Assembly (NCBI GenBank): GCA_903857255.1
Contig: CAIODY010000118.1
Span: 1 to 46,459, forward strand
DNA from: an uncultured bacterium
GTDB lineage: Bacteria > Bacteroidota > Bacteroidia > Chitinophagales > CAIODY01
Length of the DNA: 46,459 nt
Reading direction: 5' to 3'
Each line of letters begins with the position of its first letter. The first letter of the stretch is position 1. Below, piece after piece: positions 34,758-43,145 of the stretch. The notes under the pieces were generated by a model. The model was not told where the DNA came from. It did not search any database and saw only the letters and a list, made by a program, of their open reading frames with translations. Both the position numbers and the translations under genes were made by a program.

Positions 34758-36041
34758 ATGTTTTTCTACCAAATTTTCATTCACTTTTATGGAGTTGCTA
34801 TTCGATTAGTTGCATTATTTAATCGAAAAGCTAAATTATTTTTACAAGGCAGAAACGATTGGAAAAGCAGATACAAAGACACTTTGCAAAATATTGAAAA
34901 ACCAATTTGGGTGCATTGTGCATCGCTGGGTGAATTCGAACAAGGCAGACCATTGATTGAAAAAATCAAGCAAGATTTTCCTTCAAAAAAAATTGTGGTT
35001 ACTTTTTTTTCGCCTTCGGGTTTTGAAATTCAGAAAAACTATAAAGGCGCAAATGCAGTGCTGTACTTGCCTTTGGACACACACACAAACGCAAAAGATT
35101 TTTTAGAAATTCTGCAACCACAATTTGTAGTGTTTGTGAAGTATGAATTTTGGTTGAATTATTTGAATGAACTGAATCTCAAAAAAATCCCGACTTATAT
35201 TATTTCAACAAAATTCAGAGCCGACCAAATATTTTTCAAATGGTATGGCGGCATTTTCAAAAATGCTTTGCAACATTTCAAAACCATTTTTGTGCAAGAT
35301 GAAATGAGCAAAAAAATGTTGTGCGAAATTAAAATTGAAAACGTGCAAATAGCTGCCGATACAAGGTTTGACCGTGTTTATCAAAATGCACAAAATATTA
35401 GTTTATCAACTTGGATACATGAGTTTTGCGATGGAAAAAATATTTTAATTGCAGGCAGCACTTGGCAAGCCGATGAAGAAATTTTGCTGCAATGGCAGAA
35501 AAAATATTTGACACAAAACTGGAAAATGATTTGGGTGCCGCATGAAATTTCAAAAACAAAAATCGAGAATTTGAAATCGAAAATTGGCGAAAATGTGTTG
35601 CTGTTTTCAGAAATTGAAAATGCAAAAGTTCCCCTCTCTGATGGAGAGGGGGTAGGGGTGAGGTTGAAAAATGCACAACATTTAATAATTGATACAATAG
35701 GTTTGTTAAGTAAAATTTATTCGGTTGGCAAAATTGCTTACATCGGAGGCGGCTTTGGAAGCGGCATTCACAATATTTTAGAACCAGCAGTTTTTGGATT
35801 GCCAGTTTTTTTTGGACCAAAATTTCAGAAATTTAATGAGGCGATTGATTTGCAAAAGTTGGGTGGTGCATTTTCTTTTCAAAATGAAAATGAGTTTTCA
35901 GAAAAAATAAATTGGCAGATAAAAAACGAAAACGAATTAAATCGAGTAGGAAAAATTGCGAAAAATTTTGTGGAGAAAAATATTGGTGGAACAGAAATTA
36001 TTATGACAGCTTTGCAAACCGACGGCTTACTAACTCCATAA
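34758..36041 (+). CDS. waaA: 3-deoxy-D-manno-octulosonic acid (Kdo) transferase
   Basis: 427 residues, inner-membrane glycosyltransferase (GT30) that adds Kdo to lipid A precursor. An N-terminal hydrophobic segment (about 1-22) anchors it. IWVHCASLGEFEQGRPLI and KIVVTFFSPSGFEI are the N-lobe signatures; AGSTWQADEEILLQW, IWVPHEISKTKI, DTIGLLSKIYSVGKIAYIGGGFGSGIHNILEPAVFGLPVFFGP form the donor half. About residues 292-302 (PLSDGEGVGVR) are an apparent insertion encoded by a palindromic repeat in the linker before the last part. Its 3' end overlaps the convergent gene by 41 nt. Confidence 0.93.
   Translation: MFFYQIFIHFYGVAIRLVALFNRKAKLFLQGRNDWKSRYKDTLQNIEKPIWVHCASLGEFEQGRPLIEKIKQDFPSKKIVVTFFSPSGFEIQKNYKGANAVLYLPLDTHTNAKDFLEILQPQFVVFVKYEFWLNYLNELNLKKIPTYIISTKFRADQIFFKWYGGIFKNALQHFKTIFVQDEMSKKMLCEIKIENVQIAADTRFDRVYQNAQNISLSTWIHEFCDGKNILIAGSTWQADEEILLQWQKKYLTQNWKMIWVPHEISKTKIENLKSKIGENVLLFSEIENAKVPLSDGEGVGVRLKNAQHLIIDTIGLLSKIYSVGKIAYIGGGFGSGIHNILEPAVFGLPVFFGPKFQKFNEAIDLQKLGGAFSFQNENEFSEKINWQIKNENELNRVGKIAKNFVEKNIGGTEIIMTALQTDGLLTP
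35631..35663 (+). repeat. Palindromic repeat read in frame inside waaA
   Basis: CCCCTCTC and GAGAGGGG form an 8-bp perfect hairpin (5-nt loop), followed by GTAGGGGTGAGG. It encodes PLSDGEGVGVR in waaA. The sequence matches a dispersed repeat I recall as common in Bacteroidota intergenic regions. GC content is well above the surrounding gene. Confidence 0.7.
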
Positions 36042-36561
36042 AGGATGCAGCAGCATCAGCATTTTCAGCCCATTTTTCATTTTTATGATTTGAAATTATT
36101 TTTTCAGCTTCAACAAAATTGTTGACTGAATTTATTTGCTCTACCACATTTTTAAAAACATCAGCATTGCCCGAAAATAAATTTTGCACAAAACTAAATC
36201 TATCATTAAAACTGATGGCGGCTTTTAAATCGGCGATGGGCGAATGTTCAAGCTTATCAGCCAATTCTGTTTTTTTATTTTGAACCAAAACTTCATTCAA
36301 ACTTTCTGATTTTTCGTGACTCGAAATTTTCATCGGAATAATTTTTTCTTCTGCAAAAATATTTTTTGTTGGCTCTGAAACTACTGTGGGTTGTGGCTTT
36401 TGTGCGGTCTCATTTTTTTGTGTAGCATTGAAATTTACAACTGCATCATACAAGTTTCTGATTTTTTCCAACGCTAAATCTTTTTCGATGCTTGAATTAT
36501 TTTTCAACATTCGTTCGATACTTGCATTCACATTGCCGAGCAATTCATTTACATTTGCCAT
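36001..36561 (-). CDS. Conserved hypothetical protein
   Basis: 186 residues from the ATG at 36561. It has a helical N-terminal part (NVNELLGNVNASIERMLKNN), a disordered middle and a helical C-terminal half (DLKAAISFNDRFSFVQNLFSGNADVFKNVVEQINSVNNF) with no membrane segment. It resembles small Bacteroidota proteins of unknown function. The 3' end overlaps the waaA coding region by 41 nt on the other strand. Confidence 0.7.
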   Translation of the reverse strand: MANVNELLGNVNASIERMLKNNSSIEKDLALEKIRNLYDAVVNFNATQKNETAQKPQPTVVSEPTKNIFAEEKIIPMKISSHEKSESLNEVLVQNKKTELADKLEHSPIADLKAAISFNDRFSFVQNLFSGNADVFKNVVEQINSVNNFVEAEKIISNHKNEKWAENADAAASFMELVSRRFAKLS

Positions 36562-36590
36562 CAATAAAAATTATTTTTCACAAAGAAAAT

Positions 36591-36669
36591 TAGTGAATGG
36601 TAAATAGTGAAAATTGAATCGAAAATCTTTTCACCACAACCATTTACAATTGACTATTCACCATTCAAT
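36591..36669. repeat. Inverted AATGGTRAATAGTGAA repeat before tdk
   Basis: GTGAATGGTAAATAGTGAAAA (about 36593-36613) is matched, inverted, by TTGACTATTCACCATTCAAT (36648-36667), so the region between the hypothetical gene and tdk can fold back. The second arm ends 2 nt before the tdk ATG. Confidence 0.5.
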
Positions 36670-37242
36670 ATGTTCATCGAACCACAAATACCACACAAAC
36701 ACAAAGGCTGGGTTGAAGTCATTTGTGGCAGCATGTTTTCGGGTAAAACTGAAGAATTAATTCGCCGATTAAAACGAGTAAAAATTGCCAATCAATCTTT
36801 AAAAATTTTCAAACCAGAAATTGACAATCGTTTTTCAGATAAGAAAATTGTATCGCACGATGAAAATTTTATCCATTCTATTTCGATAAAACATTCTATC
36901 GAAATTCTTTCACAAATTGAAAATGTAGAAGTGGTGGGCATTGATGAAGCGCAATTTTTTGATACAGTTTTGCCCGAAGTGGCTAAAAAGCTGGCTTTGC
37001 AAGGCATCAGAGTGATTATTGCTGGCTTGGACATGGATTATTTGGGTGTGCCGTTTGGTGTAATGCCGCAATTGATGGCGGATGCTGAATATGTTACGAA
37101 GGTGCATGCGATCTGTGTGAAATGCGGCAGCATAGCCAATCACAGCCATCGCACGATTAATAATGACGAGCAAATTGTATTGGGTGCAAAAAATAATTAT
37201 GAGCCGTTGTGCAGGCATTGTTTTGCGGATGCAACCATTTGA
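36670..37242 (+). CDS. tdk: Thymidine kinase (type II)
   Basis: 190 residues. A further upstream start (GTG at 36607) would translate the repeat and is unlikely; MFIEPQIPHKHKGWVEVICG is the usual beginning. The P-loop GSMFSGKTE is at about 20-28; VVGIDEAQFFD and DMDYLGVPFG follow; the zinc-binding motifs are CVKCGSIANHSHR and CRHCFAD near the end. It phosphorylates thymidine in pyrimidine salvage. Full length. Confidence 0.95.
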   Translation: MFIEPQIPHKHKGWVEVICGSMFSGKTEELIRRLKRVKIANQSLKIFKPEIDNRFSDKKIVSHDENFIHSISIKHSIEILSQIENVEVVGIDEAQFFDTVLPEVAKKLALQGIRVIIAGLDMDYLGVPFGVMPQLMADAEYVTKVHAICVKCGSIANHSHRTINNDEQIVLGAKNNYEPLCRHCFADATI

Positions 37243-37280
37243 TAGTTTTTCTCGTCATTTAACAATAAGGTAAAATAGAA

Positions 37281-37311
37281 TTTGGTTTTTTCATTAAAAC
37301 CTCTACTTTTA
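37281..37311 (+). promoter_or_regulatory. Promoter of the PKD/T9SS gene
   Basis: TTTG at 37281-37284, a 19-nt spacer, then TACTTTTA at 37304-37311 (one mismatch to TAnnTTTG), 47 nt before the ATG. Both elements are at the usual Bacteroidota spacing. Confidence 0.6.
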
Positions 37312-37358
37312 CAGTCCATTTTTAAAAACAAATCATAAACATAAATTTTATCAAAAAA

Positions 37359-38780
37359 ATGAAAAAAGTAAAAATTACACTTCTTCTTTTGGTAGCAAGT
37401 ATTATTGCTACTTATGCTCAAATCCCTTTCAAATCAAACATTCAAGCTAATATTAAAAAAGCTGAATTGATTAAGTACAAGCAAAATCGTTTTAAGAAAA
37501 TAGCTAACGCACAAAAAGTTGGGGGTGCAAAATCGACACCTACATCAACGTATTACATTGATTATTCTTCTTTATCAGAATATTTTACAGCTGATAATCA
37601 AGGTTACGTTTGGCAATTTAATTCTAATGCTGTTGCGACTAATGTGAATGATTCTTTCACAATAAGCCAAGCAGCAATGGCATTGGCTTATTCTCATCCA
37701 GCAACATCAACACCAGATAGCATTATGGTATTTTCAGATTTTAATGATGTAGCTAATACAACAAAATTTTTCTCCTACCCATCTTCAATAACAATAGACT
37801 CTGTCTATTTATTATTTACTCACGAACACAACAGTTCAGCCATAGATACTATTGGATATAGTATTGTTGGTTTAGGTAATACAGGAGCTCCTCAACCTAC
37901 TACAGTATTAGCTTCGGGTTTTGATACCACAAATCACACTTTATCTCCTGGCGGAAATTGGTTGGGAATGAATGCGACAGCCGAAAAAGATTTTGCCCCA
38001 GCTTATACCACATCTTCTAAGACTGGATTGATGATAACTTACAAGGCACCAAGAATTGATAGTTTTGGAATTTTGGTAGATTATGTTGACGACGGCAACG
38101 GCAATGCACTAAATGCAAGCACCGTACCATTCTGCTTTTATAACTATTTACCATTTATCCCGACTTTAGGTCGTGGTGCTGGAATTACATCAGGTGGAAA
38201 ACCGTTTTATTTACAAGATTGGTCGACTGTAGTTCAGGTTACATTTACGGAACCTTTGAGTGCTTCATTTACTTACCTTCCCGTGGCTCCGCATGCATTA
38301 TCTGCGGTTAATTTTACTGCAACTGCTAATGACAATACAGCATCCTATTCATGGAATTTTGGCGATGGTAGCGCAGCAGGCAGCGGTATGACACCTTCTC
38401 ATACCTATTCTACTGCTGGCACATACAATGTTGTATTAACTGCAACAGCTGGTACAAGCAATACTACATCAAGTCAATCATTGATAGTATTAGCACCAAC
38501 AGGAATAAATGAATTAAGCAATCAATTCTTTACTGGTAAATTATATCCAAATCCAGCCAAATCAGGTGCTGAATTGGTATTGCCAATTGATTTGAATTCA
38601 ACATCCAACATTGCTTCTGTAAAAGTATTCAACACTTTAGGTCAAACAGTGGCTGAATCAACTCAAACAGTTGTCAATAAAGTTGTTTTCAATACAGCAG
38701 GTTTCAAATCGGGTGTTTATTTCTATTCAGTTGAAATTGGTGGACAAAAAACTACTGGTAAATTCACAGTGGTAGAATAA
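37359..38780 (+). CDS. PKD-domain surface protein with T9SS sorting domain
   Basis: 473 residues. The signal peptide MKKVKITLLLLVASIIATYAQ is followed by a beta-rich domain of unknown family and a PKD domain (about 303-375, with YSWNFGDGSAAGSG and HTYSTAGTYNVVLTATAG). The type A Por sorting domain starts near ITSINELSNQ-like text and has GKLYPNPAKSGAELVLP, VKVFNTLGQTVAE and GVYFYSVEIGG. It is exported through the type IX system and probably attached at the surface, perhaps in adhesion or polymer binding. Confidence 0.85.
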   Translation: MKKVKITLLLLVASIIATYAQIPFKSNIQANIKKAELIKYKQNRFKKIANAQKVGGAKSTPTSTYYIDYSSLSEYFTADNQGYVWQFNSNAVATNVNDSFTISQAAMALAYSHPATSTPDSIMVFSDFNDVANTTKFFSYPSSITIDSVYLLFTHEHNSSAIDTIGYSIVGLGNTGAPQPTTVLASGFDTTNHTLSPGGNWLGMNATAEKDFAPAYTTSSKTGLMITYKAPRIDSFGILVDYVDDGNGNALNASTVPFCFYNYLPFIPTLGRGAGITSGGKPFYLQDWSTVVQVTFTEPLSASFTYLPVAPHALSAVNFTATANDNTASYSWNFGDGSAAGSGMTPSHTYSTAGTYNVVLTATAGTSNTTSSQSLIVLAPTGINELSNQFFTGKLYPNPAKSGAELVLPIDLNSTSNIASVKVFNTLGQTVAESTQTVVNKVVFNTAGFKSGVYFYSVEIGGQKTTGKFTVVE

Positions 38781-38802
38781 TTACTGAAATAAATTTTTAA
38801 AT

Positions 38803-38839
38803 AAAAAAGGAAGTGTTTGTATAAGCACTTCCTTTTTTT
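38803..38839. terminator. Terminator after the PKD/T9SS gene
   Basis: GGAAGTG pairs with CACTTCC around a short loop, flanked by six A and seven T. It separates the T9SS gene from the following ATPase gene. Confidence 0.92.
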
Positions 38840-38850
38840 ATTTTTACAAC

Positions 38851-39603
38851 ATGATGACAATTCATTTAAGCAACGTAAATATTTTTCAAGGTAAATCACT
38901 CATATTGAGCGATGTGAATTTGGCTATGCAAAAAGGTGAAGTGGTTTATTTAGTTGGGAAAACTGGTTTTGGAAAAAGTAGTTTGCTAAAAACATTGTAT
39001 GGCGATTTGCCATTGACCAATGGTGAAGGCAATGTAGTTGGTTTTGATTTAAAAAAACTGACTTGGAAAACCTTACCTAATCTGCGCAGAAAATTAGGAA
39101 TCGTATTTCAGGATTTTCAATTATTAAGCGATAGAAATGTGCAAGACAATTTGGTGTTTGCATTAAAAGCAACTGGTTGGACTGATGATACAAAAATAAA
39201 ATCGCGAATTGATGAGGTGATGAATTTGGTTGGGTTAAAAACCAAAGGATTTAAAATGCCTTACGAATTATCAGGTGGTGAACAACAACGTGTGGTGATT
39301 GCACGTGCATTACTGAATTCACCAGAATTAATTTTAGCTGATGAACCAACAGGAAACTTAGACCCTGAAACCAGCGATGAAATAATTCAACTGTTGCAAC
39401 TTATCGCTAAGGAATCAAACACTGCTATGCTGATTGCTTCACATGATTTTATGATGATGCAAAAATTTCCTTCACGAACTATTCGTTGTGAAAATGGAAA
39501 AGTATTTGAAGTAAATCAATCAGCAAATGTAAATTCTTATTCTCCAACTCCAAATGAGTCTGTGATGCAGGATTCATCGAATGTTCCAGATTCTCGTTTA
39601 TAA
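38851..39603 (+). CDS. ftsE: FtsE-like ABC transporter ATP-binding protein
   Basis: 250 residues. Walker [10 protein letters not shown] (about 36-44), Q-loop [13 protein letters not shown], signature [15 protein letters not shown], Walker [14 protein letters not shown] and H-loop IASHD are intact. The [16 protein letters not shown] and [12 protein letters not shown] segments resemble FtsE, which with FtsX controls septal peptidoglycan hydrolysis. No ftsX is adjacent. A C-terminal extension of about 30 residues is not part of the ATPase fold. Another LolD/MacB-type function cannot be excluded. Confidence 0.82.
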   Translation: MMTIHLSNVNIFQGKSLILSDVNLAMQKGEVVYLVGKTGFGKSSLLKTLYGDLPLTNGEGNVVGFDLKKLTWKTLPNLRRKLGIVFQDFQLLSDRNVQDNLVFALKATGWTDDTKIKSRIDEVMNLVGLKTKGFKMPYELSGGEQQRVVIARALLNSPELILADEPTGNLDPETSDEIIQLLQLIAKESNTAMLIASHDFMMMQKFPSRTIRCENGKVFEVNQSANVNSYSPTPNESVMQDSSNVPDSRL

Positions 39604-39627
39604 TTCAATCTTTAAAAATAACCTACG

Positions 39628-40881
39628 ATGAGTATAAAACTGCGTTTGACTGCAATGAGTTTTTTACAGTTTTTTGTTTGGGGCACATGGCTCATCACTA
39701 TTGGCAATTATTGGTTTGGCACCAAACATTGGACTGGCGCAGAGTTTGGCGCAATATTTTCAACTTTAGGCATCTCAGCTATTTTCATGCCTGCACTCAC
39801 CGGAATTTTAGCTGACAAATTTATTAACGCAGAAAAATTGTACGGCACATTGCACATCATAAGTGGAATTGCGCTTTTTTTCTTACCACAAATGAACGAT
39901 GCAACTTCATTTTATTGGGTGATGTTTGCTGCGATGTTATGTTATATGCCTACCATCGCTTTATCCAATTCAGTGGCATACACTATTTTGAAAAATAATA
40001 ATTGCGATGTTATAAAAGTGTTTCCGCCCATTCGAGTTTGGGGAACCATCGGCTTCATTGCAGCCATGTGGCTCACCAATTTATCAGGCAATAAAGCATC
40101 TGCCAACATGTTTTATATCGCTGCATTCTCGGCTTTTGTGTTAGGAATTTATTCTTTCACATTACCCAAATGCACACCTCAAAAATTGATTGCAGAAAAT
40201 GCTTCGTTGGCTGAAAAATTAGGCTTGAATGCTTTCAAATTATTTGGCACTTACAAAATGGCGTTGTTCTTCTTATTCGCTATGTTATTGGGCGCAGCTT
40301 TACAACTAACAAATATGTATGGCGATGTTTTTCTTTCAGAATTTAAAAACAATCCAATCTATACAGATTCCATCATGGTGAAATATTCCACCATCATCAT
40401 GTCCATTTCGCAAATCAGCGAAACACTTTTTATTTTAGCAATTCCATTTTTTTTAAAACGTTTTGGAATTAAAAATGTGATGCTCATCTCCATGCTGGCT
40501 TGGGTTTTACGCTTCGGCTTATTTGCTTTTGGAAATCCATCAGAAGGTTTGTGGATGATAATTTTATCGTGTATTGTTTACGGAATGGCTTTCGATTTCT
40601 TCAATATTTCAGGCTCATTATTTATTGAAACTACCACCGATTCAACCATTCGCAGCAGTGCGCAAGGATTATTTACAACTATGGTAAATGGCTTTGGGGC
40701 TTTCTTTGGCGGATTAGTTAGCGGAATTGTAATTGATAAATTCTTTACACAAAATGGCGTTAGAGATTGGCATCAAATCTGGCTTTCATTTGCTGCTTAT
40801 GCATTGGTGATTGCGATTTTCTTTGCAATAATGTTTAAGCACAAACACAATCCAGAAATAGTTGCTGCAATCCATCACTAA
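39628..40881 (+). CDS. MFS nucleoside transporter (NupG/XapB type)
   Basis: 417 residues, about 12 helices. LRLTAMSFLQFFVWGTWLITIGNYW and the GILADKFINAEKLYG loop between helices 2 and 3 are typical of the nucleoside:H+ symporters; VFPPIRVWGTIGFIAAMW is the second conserved region. It probably imports nucleosides, in keeping with tdk 2.4 kb upstream. It follows the FtsE-like gene by 24 nt and may be cotranscribed. Confidence 0.85.
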   Translation: MSIKLRLTAMSFLQFFVWGTWLITIGNYWFGTKHWTGAEFGAIFSTLGISAIFMPALTGILADKFINAEKLYGTLHIISGIALFFLPQMNDATSFYWVMFAAMLCYMPTIALSNSVAYTILKNNNCDVIKVFPPIRVWGTIGFIAAMWLTNLSGNKASANMFYIAAFSAFVLGIYSFTLPKCTPQKLIAENASLAEKLGLNAFKLFGTYKMALFFLFAMLLGAALQLTNMYGDVFLSEFKNNPIYTDSIMVKYSTIIMSISQISETLFILAIPFFLKRFGIKNVMLISMLAWVLRFGLFAFGNPSEGLWMIILSCIVYGMAFDFFNISGSLFIETTTDSTIRSSAQGLFTTMVNGFGAFFGGLVSGIVIDKFFTQNGVRDWHQIWLSFAAYALVIAIFFAIMFKHKHNPEIVAAIHH

Positions 40882-40892
40882 CAAAAGTTGAT

Positions 40893-40900
40893 TAACTTTG
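40893..40900 (+). promoter_or_regulatory. -7 box upstream of coaBC
   Basis: TAACTTTG is an exact TAnnTTTG match just after the nucleoside transporter stop. The leader it would produce (about 65 nt) contains an 11-bp inverted repeat next to the coaBC start. Confidence 0.5.
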
Positions 40901-40916
40901 AAAAAGAAATAGATGG

Positions 40917-40957
40917 TTCGACAAGCTCACCATGACAGTCATCCTAAGCTTGTCGAA
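40917..40957 (+). repeat. TTCGACAAGCT inverted repeat in the coaBC leader
   Basis: TTCGACAAGCT (40917-40927) and AGCTTGTCGAA (40947-40957) are perfectly complementary across a 19-nt loop. This word (GGTTCGACAAGCTCACCATGACA and its inverse) is a widespread dispersed repeat in Bacteroidota. The stem ends 11 nt before the coaBC ATG, so it could shape translation initiation. Confidence 0.75.
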
Positions 40958-40968
40958 GGACAAATAAA

Positions 40969-42165
40969 ATGAAAAACAAAAAAATAATTCTTGGCATCAC
41001 TGGCAGCATAGCGGCTTATAAAGCGGCTTTCCTAACTCGTTTGCTCATAAAAAAAGGAGCAGAAGTGCAAGTGGTGATGACAGAATCAGCTACAAAATTT
41101 ATTCCTGCTATCACACTTTCTACTTTATCAAAACAAAAAGTTTTGGTCGAATTAATCAATGAACAAAATTGGAATAATCATGTAGAACTCGGTCTGCAAG
41201 CCGATTTGCTGCTTATTGCGCCAGCATCAGCCAACACGATTGCAAAAATGAGTAATGGCATTTGTGATAATTTATTAATGGCAATTTACCTATCGGCAAA
41301 ATGCGATGTAGCATTTGCACCAGCGATGGATTTGGATATGTGGTTGCATCCATCCACACAAAAAAATGTAGCGCAACTGCAATCTTACGGCAATCATTTA
41401 ATTGATGTAGAAGATGGCGAATTAGCAAGCGGTTTGGTGGGCAAAGGCAGAATGGCTGAGCCTGAAACGATTTTAAATTGGGTGGAAAATTATTTCACTC
41501 AAAAAAAAAATCTTGAAAAATTAAGCGGCAAAAAAATTTTAATCACAGCAGGTGCAACGCATGAACCTATTGACCCTGTTAGATTTGTGGGTAATCATAG
41601 TTCAGGAAAAATGGGGATTGCAATTGCTGATGCCGCTGCCGATGCAGGCGCCAATGTTACCTTGTTGTTAGGCGCAACGCATCTTTTGCCGAAAAACAAA
41701 AACATAAAAATTATCAGTTGCACCACTGCACAAAGCATGTTTGAGAATACAACAAAACTGTTTTCAGAAAATGATATTGCCGTGTGTACCGCAGCCATAG
41801 CCGATTATACACCTCTACATGTTTTTGATGAAAAAATAAAAAAGAAAGACGAAGGCATGACTTTAGAATTAAAAAAAACGCCTGATACTTTATCTGCTTT
41901 AGGAAAACTAAAAACCAATAAACAAATTTTAGTTGGGTTTGCTTTGGAAACACACAATGAAATTGAAAATGCTCAACAGAAATTGAAAAATAAAAATGCT
42001 GATTTCATCGTTTTAAATTCGATGCAAAATAAAAATTCAACTTTCGGTTTTGACACTAATCAAATTACGATTGTAGAAGAAAATAAAATCACTGCGTTTG
42101 AATTAAAACCCAAAACTATTGTTGCCACTGACATTCTGAACTACATCACCCAAAATTATTTGTAA
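40969..42165 (+). CDS. coaBC: Bifunctional phosphopantothenoylcysteine decarboxylase/phosphopantothenate-cysteine ligase
   Basis: 398 residues. The CoaC half (about 1-180) is an FMN-binding decarboxylase: ILGITGSIAAYKAAFLTRLL, LLIAPASANTIAKMSNGICDNLL, and FAPAMDLDMWLHPS with the M-D position in place of the usual M-N. The CoaB half (about 185-398) has KKILITAGATHEPIDPVRFVGNHSSGKMG and the later Lys-rich substrate segment. Together they turn phosphopantothenate into phosphopantetheine for coenzyme A. DUF4835 follows after 2 nt, the usual Bacteroidota neighbour. Confidence 0.95.
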   Translation: MKNKKIILGITGSIAAYKAAFLTRLLIKKGAEVQVVMTESATKFIPAITLSTLSKQKVLVELINEQNWNNHVELGLQADLLLIAPASANTIAKMSNGICDNLLMAIYLSAKCDVAFAPAMDLDMWLHPSTQKNVAQLQSYGNHLIDVEDGELASGLVGKGRMAEPETILNWVENYFTQKKNLEKLSGKKILITAGATHEPIDPVRFVGNHSSGKMGIAIADAAADAGANVTLLLGATHLLPKNKNIKIISCTTAQSMFENTTKLFSENDIAVCTAAIADYTPLHVFDEKIKKKDEGMTLELKKTPDTLSALGKLKTNKQILVGFALETHNEIENAQQKLKNKNADFIVLNSMQNKNSTFGFDTNQITIVEENKITAFELKPKTIVATDILNYITQNYL

Positions 42166-42167
42166 AA

Positions 42168-43088
42168 ATGAAAATGATTTTAAGAGTTTTTTTACTGATT
42201 TTACTATTCACTATTCCCCATTCGCTATTCACTTCCGCATTTGCACAAGAATTAAAATGCTCGGTAAAAATAAATACACCAAAGCTGCAAAGCACTGACC
42301 CTAAAGTGTTTCAGACTTTACAAAAAGCCATCTTCGAATTTTACAATAATAGAAAATGGACAGAAGATGTGTTTGATGTTGCCGAAAAAATCGAATTAAA
42401 TGTCATCATTAATGTTACGGATGAATTAGGCAGCGACAAATTTCGTTTGCAAATGAACATTCAATCTTCACGTCCGGTTTTCAATAGTAGTTACAATTCT
42501 ACATTGTTAAATTGGAGTGATAAAGATTTTGTAATTCAGTATGTTGAGTATCAACCTTTAGATTTTTCTGATGACCGGTACATCAGCAATCTCACATCTG
42601 TATTGGCTTTCTATGCTTATTTCGCCATTGGTTTAGATTACGATTCGTTTTCGCCAAAAGGCGGCTCGCCTTATTTTGATAAAGCAAAAAACATTGTAAC
42701 GCTGATGCAAAATTATGATGAAGAAGGGTGGAAACCATTTGAAAAAAATCTGAAAAACAGGTATTGGATAAGTGAAAATTTGAGCAGCAGCAAGAACGAT
42801 GTGTTTCATACGGTGCTTTATAATTATCATCGCAATGGCATGGATGCCATGTATCAAAATGCCGAAAACGGAAGAGCAGCAATAACTACCAGCATCAAGC
42901 AAATTGAAAAAATGTATAACGATAACCCGAATAGCGTTTTGCTGACTTTTTTCTTCGCTTCAAAATCGGAAGAATTAGCCAATATTTATACAGATGGAAC
43001 TCCCCAAGAGCGACAACAGATGAGTGCTTTGCTCAATCGGATTGACCCAGCGAATTCAAAAAAATATACGAAGATTTTAGGAAAGTAA
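42168..43088 (+). CDS. DUF4835 family secreted protein
   Basis: 306 residues. A signal peptide of about 25 residues ends TSAFAQE; part of it is encoded by a repetitive DNA word (see repeat). The mature protein has the DUF4835 pattern: CSVKINTPKLQSTDPKVFQTLQKAIFEFYNNRKWT, LNVIINVTDELG, RPVFNSSYNSTLLNW and FAYYAYFAIGLDYDSF-like text. Almost always next to coaBC in Bacteroidota. Exported; function unknown. Confidence 0.9.
   Translation: MKMILRVFLLILLFTIPHSLFTSAFAQELKCSVKINTPKLQSTDPKVFQTLQKAIFEFYNNRKWTEDVFDVAEKIELNVIINVTDELGSDKFRLQMNIQSSRPVFNSSYNSTLLNWSDKDFVIQYVEYQPLDFSDDRYISNLTSVLAFYAYFAIGLDYDSFSPKGGSPYFDKAKNIVTLMQNYDEEGWKPFEKNLKNRYWISENLSSSKNDVFHTVLYNYHRNGMDAMYQNAENGRAAITTSIKQIEKMYNDNPNSVLLTFFFASKSEELANIYTDGTPQERQQMSALLNRIDPANSKKYTKILGK
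42203..42238 (+). repeat. CTATTCACTATTC-type repeat in the DUF4835 signal peptide
   Basis: CTATTCACTATTC, CCCATTCG and CTATTCAC are near-tandem units encoding about residues 13-23 (LFTIPHSLFTS). The same word type appears in front of tdk. Confidence 0.5.
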
Positions 43089-43145
43089 GTTTTTCTCTGT
43101 CTAAATAATTCGTCTGCATTTCCATAATTACCTTAATTTTAAGCG

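Noticed and set aside
36607-36669. N-terminal extension of thymidine kinase
   Set aside because: These codons translate an inverted repeat; the family start fits the ATG at 36670.
38851-39603. Absence of ftsX next to the FtsE-like gene as a notable gap
   Set aside because: From general knowledge, ftsE and ftsX are often apart in Bacteroidota, so the separation is not unusual.
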